From positions 304,958,502 to 305,022,501 of the forward strand of contig CAKMRJ010002223.1 of the NCBI GenBank assembly GCA_928212115.1: a DNA stretch of 64,000 bases. Direction: 5' to 3'. How positions within the stretch are numbered: position 1 is the first letter of the stretch; every line of letters begins with the position of its first letter. This DNA is from Lactuca virosa. Its lineage: Eukaryota > Streptophyta > Magnoliopsida > Asterales > Asteraceae. This document shows positions 35,261 through 43,840 of the stretch, piece after piece. Under the pieces are notes generated by a model. The model ran no database searches and was not told the DNA's origin. It saw only the letters and a list, made by a program, of their open reading frames with translations. The translations under genes were made by a program, and so were the position numbers.

Positions 35261-36192
35261 AGCATGTGATGAGTTTTAGATTGAATAGTGTAAATATCTG
35301 CAAATGAGGGCTTGATCTTGCCATCCTTTATGTCCTGCAAGTACTTAGGGCAGCTTCGTTTCCAGTGCCCTTTATCATGACAGTGGAAGCACTCTGCTTC
35401 CTTCAGATTGGAAGAGGGATTAGCATAACCAGCTTTGGTCCCACTGGAAGAGGATCCATCAAGAGACTTTCCCTTGCGGCTCTTGGATGGAGCCTTCCTC
35501 TTCTTTCCCTTCCCATGTCCGAGAATAGTGGCAGAAGTAGTAGGAGTAGACACAACCGAATTGCCTTTCAGTTTGCTTTCTGCAGTCGTAAGAAGGCCTT
35601 GAAATTTGCTAAGAGTGACCTCCTCCTTGTTCATATGATAGGTCATACGAAACTGATCATAACAAGAAGGTAAAGAGTGTAGAATGATATCTATGGCTAA
35701 CTCTTCATCAAAATTGACATTCAATTTAAACAAGCGGTCCACGAATCTCTACATCTTTTGCAAGTGGGCCGTGATGGGTTCACCATCCTTCATTTTGGTT
35801 GTGATCATGGAGGTAATGATCTCATACCTCTCCTGCCGAGCACTTTGATGGTATCTTTCCATCAAATCATGATACATTTCATAACGAAAGTAGTCCTCAT
35901 AAGACTTCTGCAGCTCAGCAATCATGGTTGCAATCATGAGGCACAACACCTTTGACGCATCCCTCTCATGAGTAGTGCGTTCAACGATTTGTTCAAGATT
36001 AGAAGTGGTGACAACAATCTCTTTGAGCTCTTTATCTAGGATATATTCTTTGTCCTCATAGCGAATAACCATCCTGATGTTTCGAATCCAATTATTGAAG
36101 TTCGAGCCATCGAAAATGACCCTCCCACATAGGTTCATGAGGGAGAAAGAGCCAGAAGGGATTGGGTTGGAAGCATTGTTTGGGATAGACAT
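35261..36192 (-). pseudogene. E3 gag with CCHC zinc knuckle
   Basis: The start MSIPNNASN at 36192 opens a frame interrupted by one stop (CAG to TAG at 35751-35749) and then continuing in the same frame. Recognisable blocks are FDGSNFNNWIRNIRMVI, SLPSCYDQFRMTYHMN and a lysine-rich stretch. The zinc knuckle CFHCHDKGHWKRSC fits C-x2-C-x4-H-x4-C. This is the capsid/nucleocapsid protein of the particle. Confidence 0.9.
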
Positions 36193-36989
36193 CTGTAAAA
36201 GAAGAAGAACAAAGTTTAGATTAGATGATAATCCTTAATATTACACCTAAATCAAATATTAAGGCTAGGACCCAACACAATATTCTACAATTGCAAAAAG
36301 GGATGTCGTAATCCAATTGTAAAATATTTGAAGGTAGGTAAATGACGATTTACCAATTTCCACCATGAAAAACGAAATAGATTATTAAGTTTTAATTGGT
36401 TTGAAATTCCTAGATCTTTGAGATTCATTGAACTTTTTCAATGGCATGTTTAAATCTCGATTGTGCCCTTCAAGTTTGTGACTGGGATGCCGAGGATCAC
36501 AAACAAGGAGTGAATAACCATGCAAATTAGCTTGGTACACCCAATGTTACAAATCACCTAATCAATGTGTCGGTTAACTACATACGCTCCATTGATCTAT
36601 GATTAACATCAAGTTACCCTTTGCTACACATTGTCAGTCCCAGATTAGTGTGCCCGTTAACCGCACATGCTCCACTAACGACTTAACAAGGTGCAAAGTG
36701 TAATTTCATGGATTAGCACATTTTCACATTTTTTCCTAAAGTAACTAAGATTGGTTATTTAATAAAAGCTTAGTTACTTTATATTTTTTATCATTATACT
36801 TTTAATGAGGGAGAACTAATGTCCTATCCTACCCATTCGGCTAACGACCCTCCACCAGTCAAGGAAGCGGTGGGTGAGAGTGGACGCCCATTAAACTACC
36901 ATTTTATAGGCAGTAACCTTATACGCCCCTTATAGACCGGCTTCGTAAATGAGGCCTACTAACGGTAAGACCAACTTTGTCTTATACAT

Positions 36990-37050
<61 letters not shown>

Positions 37051-37273
37051 AACTTATAATATTATAAAGTATAAGCGTTGAATTCTAACTTTTAAAACTC
37101 TAGGGTTTGGAATTAAAGTTTCATTAGTGTGACTTTACAAATTCCAAAACTTGAGGGCAAGTTTTGAAACTTGTCAAAACTCTTCACATTCATAACTTAT
37201 GAGTTTAATTGGATTTTAATGTATGAGACCTTTCATTTTCCATAACTTGAGGACAAGTTATGGAGGTTATTAA
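36193..37273 (-). other. E3 5' leader with stem-loops
   Basis: Plus-strand hairpins in order from gag: 36280-36327 (GGGATGTCG loop), 36474-36504 (perfect GTTTGTGA/TCACAAAC, GGGATGCCG loop), 36561-36596 (perfect ATCAATG/CATTGAT), 36645-36678 (TTAGTG/CACTAA), 37145-37166 (CAAAACTTG-AGGG-CAAGTTTTG) and 37240-37263 (perfect CCATAACTTG-AGGA-CAAGTTATGG). B-C inserted 10 bp beyond the last one. Confidence 0.75.
36989..37047. repeat. CA/TA microsatellite in E3 leader
   Basis: A CA run followed by a TA run, at the position of the TA run in E1. Confidence 0.95.
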
Positions 37274-37480
37274 TGTAACGACCCAATTTTCAAAAGAAAT
37301 TTTTCATTTTTAATTATTCAGAATACATTTTCATCATCCAAAATAACCAGTTACAATTGTTTTTAAAACCGTGTCAAATACAACTTTATTTCAAAATATC
37401 AGAGTGTCCCATAAAATGCCCCGAGTGTGAGTGCACGCCGCGCCATCAAGCCTTGCCCTTGCCCTTGGGCTCAGATGTAA

Positions 37481-37928
37481 CTGAAACAAATCCACAAACT
37501 GTAAGCTAATGCTTAGTGAGTTCCCCAGAGCATACCCACACACAAACCACATACAACATATCATACTAGCTATAGCAGCTACACATATCACCTGAGCTAT
37601 GCATACAACAGACATGGATGTCGTAGGCTCGTCCCCAGGGTCTTACTCCAGGATGCCATGGACTCCCCACATGGTCTTACACCTAAGTGCCATGGGCTCT
37701 CCCATGGTCTCTAATAGGAAATCCATGGGCTCTCCACATGGTCTTACATCCAGGTGTCATGGGCTCTCCCATGGTCTTCCATACAAACATACCAGATATA
37801 CCACTAGCATACTTCCAAGCTCATACCAACTAACATGTCACATAACACAATCTCAACTAGGATACTACATAACATAAAATGGATCGGCCTTGGTGCCTTT
37901 GACCCATTGGTATGATGAGGCGACTCAC
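37481..37928 (-). other. Candidate LTR-resident intron of B 3' LTR
   Basis: Sense donor AGAG|GTGAGT at 37928, in a hairpin (37914-37929). Acceptor GGATTTGTTTCAG| ends at 37481. The next base is T, not G. Confidence 0.4.
37616..37785 (-). repeat. B LTR minisatellite
   Basis: Five units of about 33 bp. Cores include CCATGGG-CTCT-CCCATGG and CATGGG-CTCT-CCCATG, each followed by TCT. Confidence 0.85.
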
Positions 37929-38090
37929 CTCTTACGAATGTTGTGCTGGAAAACTAGAATCAGATATGTCCCACGTGCTGCTCCAACTCAACTGCCTATA
38001 AACATAAAATGATTGACTTGTCATGATCCCATAATTACCCTCAAAGTCAACCCTGGTCAAAGTCAAGGTCAACAGTCCCTGTTGACATCA

Positions 38091-38370
38091 ACTCGTCGAG
38101 TGCATCCAGCAACTCGTCGAGTTAGCTGCATAACTCATTAACTCGCCGAGTTACCTTTGTAACTCATCGAGTTCCTCCTGAGTCCATTCCACTGAATCCT
38201 GCCACGAATCGCCGAGTCACCCTAGTGAATCGTCGAGTTCATCATATGACCAGAAAACTAATGTCTAAACGGACCAAAACCCTAATCCTTCACTGCACTT
38301 ATCCTAGAAACTCAAAAACGGACAAACCCTACTCCGACTCGTCGAGTCAGATAAGGGACTCGACGAGTTC
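38091..38370. promoter_or_regulatory. ACTCGWCGAGT palindrome cluster, B LTR (downstream cluster)
   Basis: About eight copies, including AACTCGTCGAGT, AACTCGCCGAGTT and GACTCGACGAGT. Confidence 0.75.
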
Positions 38371-38799
38371 CTTCAGTCCATTCCAAGCTCAGCCCTTTTC
38401 AGTGGGATCTATGGTCCCAAACTCCAGATCTAAACTCCCTTAGTGCAGATACCACGTAAAGTTGCAAACTATACGTGCTTGCAAGGACCTCCAAGGCCAT
38501 AATCTCAAAACTAGGCTTCTTACAATGGTTTTTGTGCAAGGAAAGGGGCTAGGCTGCATAAAGCGAGCAACTTTATGCCATTGGAGACCTTGAGAGGTCC
38601 AGATCTGGAACCGTATTCTTGTGATAAGTCCAGATCCAAGCTTGACTCCATTTTGCACCAAAAATGGCCATTTACTTCCAAGAAAAGGGATCTAATCAAC
38701 TAGAGATCAAGGTCACGAATTTATACCTCAAAATGATGGTCAAGACAGAGTAGATGTTGGATCTACTGCTCCTCTCCTTGTTTCCTTTTACAGCTCCTA

Positions 38800-38900
38800 C
38801 TCATCGATTCAGGGCCTTCCGACTCGTCGAGTAGGACCCAAAACCCCGCGTCCCTTAACAGTCTCTACTCGGCGAGTTGGAGCGCCCCAACACACCGAGT
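38800..38900. promoter_or_regulatory. ACTCGWCGAGT palindrome cluster, B LTR (U3 cluster)
   Basis: GACTCGTCGAGT, CTACTCGGCGAGTT and decayed copies. Its TATA neighbour is deleted in this LTR. Confidence 0.7.
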
Positions 38901-38976
38901 CCATGCACAAAAACCCTAAAAATTATAAAAATATATCAATACCTGGAACAGGTGTTACAAGTCTCCCCCAATTGAA

Positions 38977-39224
38977 CTAGACTTCGTCCTCGAAGTCTGC
39001 TGGCTCGAACAAATCCGGGTAGTGGTCTCGCATCTCGTCCTCCGGCTCCCAAGTCCACTCGGAGCCCCTTCGGTGCTACCATTGCAACTTTACCAACTTC
39101 ACTTCCTTGTTCCGAAGAACCTTGGTCTTCCTATCTAAGATTGTGATCGGTCTCTGAATGTAGTTTAGGCTCTCGTCCACCAGAATATCGTCCAGAGAAA
39201 AGACTGCGGACTCATCAGTGACAC
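38977..39224 (-). pseudogene. B chromodomain end of pol (3' of the D insertion)
   Basis: It reads LVDESLNYIQRP, VLRNKEVKLVKLQW, a stop in place of Gln, then the SEWTWEPEDEMR-type chromodomain tail and FEDEV terminus. It continues the frame that D interrupted at 53925. Confidence 0.88.
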
Positions 39225-39846
39225 TGTCACAACCAGAAATTCTGATACCTTGTAAAACCCTTAACAAAGAATGACATTGTAGCTAAAACTAGAAAACATG
39301 TATGGTGTTTATTCAATGACAACAAAATTCCATCAAATACCCTATACCAACTTTCAAATAGTCAACAAAAGTTGGAAACCCTAAAAATCCCGGTTTAAGT
39401 CCATTTTGGACTAGGATTTTCTTATTGGGCCTAATGGACTAATAAGCTTCCAATTTGACTATTTTGGGGCTTAGAACTCTTATATGGGCTCTAATGAAAC
39501 TTAACCTTTTGGGCCTTATAAGCCTAAAATGGACTAGTTTATCTTTAATGGGCCTCATTGGGCCATAACAAATCTAATTAACCTAAATGGTCCATAAAAC
39601 CCATTCTCTTTGACAAATTGGGCCGTAAGCTATCAAAGGAGCCCAATAGGCCGAAAAATAATATTGGGCTCATAAATTTCGAACAAGATCAAAACAATGG
39701 CCCAACATAAACTATTTCCTTCCTCCTAAGCCCAATAAATTCGGCCCAAGATAAAAAAATAAGAAATAAGATTAATGGGTGATTAAGGGGGGAGTGACAC
39801 CTCATAATTATACTTGGGATATCCATGCACCCATCTCATACTTCCA

Positions 39847-40106
39847 NNNNNNNNNNNNNNNNNNNNNNNNNNNNNNNNNNNNNNNNNNNNNNNNNNNNNN
39901 NNNNNNNNNNNNNNNNNNNNNNNNNNNNNNNNNNNNNNNNNNNNNNNNNNNNNNNNNNNNNNNNNNNNNNNNNNNNNNNNNNNNNNNNNNNNNNNNNNNN
40001 NNNNNNNNNNNNNNNNNNNNNNNNNNNNNNNNNNNNNNNNNNNNNNNNNNNNNNNNNNNNNNNNNNNNNNNNNNNNNNNNNNNNNNNNNNNNNNNNNNNN
40101 NNNNNN
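39847..40106. other. Assembly gap of 260 N
   Basis: The matching part of the 3' LTR is 49061-49366 (306 bp), holding a CT microsatellite. The true gap content is probably close to that, and the N length is probably an estimate. Confidence 0.97.
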
Positions 40107-40185
40107 TTCTCAAGAAGCTTTCTAGGGCCGAGAATAGCATCAAACTTCTTCCATTTCTTCTTCAAATCGAAAACAACAAGCAAAG

Positions 40186-42200
40186 GTGAGTTCATACCCC
40201 TCTATTTTCGGTTTTCACAAGTTTTATGGGGGAGAATACAAGTAAAATGTGTAGATCTATGTGTATGTGTATGCTATGTATGATTTCATGTATGTATGTG
40301 TGATTTTATGTGTTTATGTGGTAAAAATGTAACAAAAAGGGAAAAAATTTCGAGATCTATGGTACAAAAGAGGAAACAAACATGATCTAATATACTTTTC
40401 ATTGAACAAGTCAAGAAAAGTTTCTAGCTTAAGTCATAATAAACAAAATGCAACATAAAACTCATTTTTGGGCTAAATTTGTAAAATAAACAAAAGTTGA
40501 GTTGAAATTTGTCATTTACGGTTTTCTAAGGATTAAAAGAGTCAAAACAGTAAAAACAAATGTTTTTATGAATATTATTCTCTTAAAGGACTGAAATGTA
40601 AATTGTAGCTTAATGGGCTAATTTTTGGGCTTTTCAGCCCATAGGCCCAAAAATTGCAAAAATACGACTTTTAAGGGGTTGAAATGGTACAATTCTCAAA
40701 ACAGGGGGTAAAAGGGGTAAACAAAACTATTTCAAGGGTTAAAATGTTTTTCTTTTCCAAAAAGGATCAAAAATGTAAACTTTTTGGAATTTGGGCCAAA
40801 ATTGTAAAAGTTGCGAAAAAGTTGGACTTTAACCGAAAGACTCTTTGCTGGAAGGGCTGAAACTGCCAAAGAGTAAATTTTGAGCTAAAAACATTTATTT
40901 AAACAAGTCTATGGGTCAAAAATGTCAAGAAAATGAGTTAAGGGCCAAAATGTCTTTTTTTTTGTAAGGGACTAAAATTGTCATTTTTATAAAAAAAAGG
41001 GCTGAATGGGTCAAATCAATATTTTGAGTCAATTATTTTGGTTTTAAGATATTTGGGTCAAAAGAATACCAAATTACAACTTATGAAAATAGAATGAAGA
41101 ATATACATATATTTTCAAATATCGTTATAAACAACCGACAAGTTTCGTGCCGTTGAGAATTTAACAATTGTTCAATCAAACTTCCGACCATTATACTATA
41201 CCTAAAACAAGTAAATATTCAAATAGTTGGGCTTGAAAGATCTTAATCATGCTTATTGGGCCTTCGTGACCCATTGACATGACTTTTGGGCCAACGATAA
41301 TAACACATGTCTATTGGGCCTCCTGTGACCCAATTACATGTTTAAGGGACCCTCAATGGCTTATATGTGCTATTGGGCCTTGGTGGCCCATTAGCATTGC
41401 TAGTAAGGTCCAAATTAAATCAAATATGAAATGGGCCAACGCGTCCTTCGTATAACCAACAGCCTAAAATAACTCACGTAATTAGCAGGACTTTGTATTC
41501 CTCTTCTCCTCGTTTGTTAGGCTTATTTGCAATCAAAGTAAACAAATTCAGGTCGTTAATCAATAGTAATCAATGTTGTTTGGATTAAGTGAGTAATAAC
41601 GGGCGACACCTCTAAGTGTCGTTCGTAGTCTGTAGTTATAATCAAAGTCTCCTGGAAGGAGAGCGAGAGTTTGTGTATAGATCTATACGGGGGTGACTCC
41701 CCCACACCTCAGCTGTTCGCTACAGTTAGACTCGGCCAGTCTAGGGTGACAAAATCTTAAGATCAATTCCGGCTTCCTTAGGATGCCAAGACAGACGAAC
41801 TAGTCATTATTATGCATGGTTATAACGACTCACATAATTAAATAAATCCAATACTATCCGAGTAATCAAGGAAAAGTAATCAAAATCACTCGTGTGGCGG
41901 TATAACAATTTGAAAACAATTATATTATGTTATCGGAAAACATCGGGTTTTTCGAGGAAATCAACACCACTCGCTTGTATTTTTCAATAACTATAATATA
42001 AAACTTCCCGTTTATACACGTTTTGAAATCATTCATGCACCAACTTATGGATCTTCACACTTTGGTAAACAATTGTCTTTTCAGAAAATATCGGATTTTC
42101 TGGGTTTTATAAACTACACAAATCATTTTTATCACAACCCTGCTTATGAACTCACCAACATTTCATATGTTGACGTTTTCAAAATAACTTGTATTCTCAG
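40186..42200 (+). other. Candidate LTR-resident intron of D
   Basis: Donor CAAAG|GTGAGT (intron start 40186). Acceptor TTGTATTCTCAG|G (intron end 42200), with GAACTCACCAAC about 50 nt upstream. A stronger donor, TAG|GTAAGT, is seen at 49257/49258 in the 3' LTR; its partner in the 5' LTR falls in the gap. Confidence 0.4.
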
Positions 42201-42447
42201 GTAACAGGTAAGCTGAAGGGTAATATCAAGTATGTTAGGATGTTATGTTTTGAAAATACTCGAACAATTGATGCTATGGATATGTAATATTTAAACAATG
42301 TACTGGATGTGAACAATGTCAATCGTTATGTATTAATGCATGGTGAAGTTTATGTTGTGTTTCATGTATAATCATTGTGATGATATTCAATTTAAGTCAC
42401 GCGAGCCCTCGGACGTTTCCGCCGTCTGGTTCGGGGGTGTGACAGGT

Positions 42448-42459
42448 TGGTATCAGAGC
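42448..42459 (+). other. Primer binding site of D (initiator Met tRNA)
   Basis: TGGTATCAGAGC, exact, three bases after the LTR. Confidence 0.95.
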
Positions 42460-42859
42460 TCTGTTTATAGTGAACTGGCATATCTAACCACACATTGATA
42501 TGCAACTATAAACAAAAGAGGGACAAAAACAACTCTGAACAAAACAAATAAAACACAACGATAAAACATCTTTACTTGTGCGATATAGGAAAAAGAACAT
42601 AATACCAAATCAAATAAGATGATACTGACATCTCGGTTGAGTCGGGACTGTTCCTAGTTGTATTAAGGGGATGGATGTAGCCTGATCAACTACATTTTCT
42701 CCAAGGTACAACTATCACATGCCCCGGGGAAACCTCGATGGTCGGTAAACCTAAAAACATACCCCTTTGTTACCAAGAAAAGAACATTAACTCAATTTAC
42801 ATAATAATTAAAACATCTTAGGAATAATATTAGTACATTTATATACTCTCGCAGACAGT
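42460..42859 (+). other. D leader
   Basis: 400 bp without a frame. It ends in ACTCTCGCAG|ACAGT immediately before the ATG at 42860, a good splice-acceptor match. Confidence 0.6.
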
Positions 42860-43505
42860 ATGGCCGGCTTCCATCCCCGGAGATCCGTATTCCCTAATCA
42901 GGGGAATAACGGATGGTTAGAGGAGGAACCTGAAGAAGACCCTGAGGAAGGATCTGAAGAGGAATCTGAGGCGGAAGTCGAGGGCGGACCTGCTGAGCCA
43001 GTGGAGGGCCTGGAAGAAGAAGAAGCCGAAGAGGACTTCGAGGAGGAACCTAGCGATGATGGTGATTCGGACGCGGAGTCCGAAGTCATCAACCCCCTTA
43101 CCCGACTAGGGTGCCCGCTCATCGGATGGGCCCGACTGGCCCTACACCCCCTGGGGTATCGATCTTTGGAGGTGGAGCAGACAGCAGGGACAGCGACCCC
43201 CGTTTGGCATGGCACGCGAGTTCTACGACTTGAGGGAGGGAGGACCAGCTGATCGCGCGCTTCCGGTCATGGTGAGACGATTGCGGAACACTGGCGACCT
43301 AGCTCAGAGCACCGACGATCAGATGCACCAGATGCGAACTAGAGTTGAGCGTGCAGAACAGGAGACGCGAGAGGTTATCCGAGAGTTCCACATGAGGCAG
43401 GTAAGGTGGGAGACTCGACTCCGAGACGCGGAACGACAGGTGGCTCGCCTTCAGGGAGCGTCCACTTCCTCAGCACCACCCCCTGGCGCATCCCACCATG
43501 ACTAG
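42860..43505 (+). pseudogene. Extra acidic/coiled-coil frame upstream of gag in D
   Basis: Two overlapping frames look like one protein broken by a frameshift near 43205-43250. The first (42860-43252) starts MAGFHPRRS and has a very acidic stretch at about residues 20-75 (Glu/Asp runs). The second (43209-43505) contains a heptad-like, charged helix (MRTRVERAEQETREVIREF...RLRDAERQVARL), then a Ser/Pro-rich tail and stop. No known catalytic motif is visible. It is separated from gag by 335 bp with stops. Similar acidic-plus-coiled-coil leaders precede gag in some Asteraceae elements as I remember them. Function unknown; a particle-assembly or RNA-binding accessory role is a guess. Confidence 0.6.
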
Positions 43506-43840
43506 GGCTAGTCATATCTATCTTTAGTATTATGCTTATATGATCTATGCTATGTACCATCGACTCTATGTTTAAGTGATTACACTACTCATAGAGTCGT
43601 TACGCTGCCGAACTTGCACCACTTATGTATGCTCCTTCGAGCAAATTTTCATGTATCAAAGTACGGATATTATTAATGGAAAATATATGTGTTCTATTGT
43701 GATGTTGTTATCTATTATGTATCCATGATTGTATGCTAATTTGTGAAACCACTTAAGTACATGCAATACACCTAGTTTATAGGACCACAATCTCACAAAA
43801 ATCATAGGCACTCAACATCTTTCCGTTCCATGACAGAAAG
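43506..43840 (+). other. Spacer between the upstream frame and gag in D
   Basis: AT-rich, no frame. It ends in CCATGACAG|AAAG just before the gag ATG, a possible alternative splice acceptor. Confidence 0.5.

Larger units (their letters stand above)
30535..37273 (-). mobile_element. E3: copia element with recognisable gag and pol, 5' end cut by B-C
   Basis: From right to left on the minus strand: structured leader (37273-36193), gag, protease, integrase, RT, RNase H, non-coding tail, polypurine tract (AAGTAGGAGAC), 3' LTR. The tandem B-C inserted at 37273/37274 (left 5-mer ATTAA). The flanking 5-mer of E3 is GTTCA (30530-30534). The rest of the leader, the primer binding site and the 5' LTR should lie beyond C. 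Confidence 0.9.
37274..38959 (-). repeat. B 3' LTR (1,686 bp, TATA region deleted)
   Basis: TGTAACGACCC...GTTACA on the plus strand, flanked on the left by ATTAA. Against the central LTR it lacks about 190 bp (60546-60730 equivalent), including the TATA box. The breakpoints share a short TTCCTT-like motif. Confidence 0.9.
39225..42444 (+). repeat. D 5' LTR (contains an assembly gap)
   Basis: It runs from TGTCACAACC to GTGTGACA, with 260 N at 39847-40106. The U3 side is dense in TGGGCC/TGGGCT elements. TTATG at 41810-41814 is the empty site matching the solo-LTR insertion in the other LTR. Confidence 0.94.

Noticed and set aside
39779..40283. Frames running through the N block
   Set aside because: They are artefacts of reading N as open.
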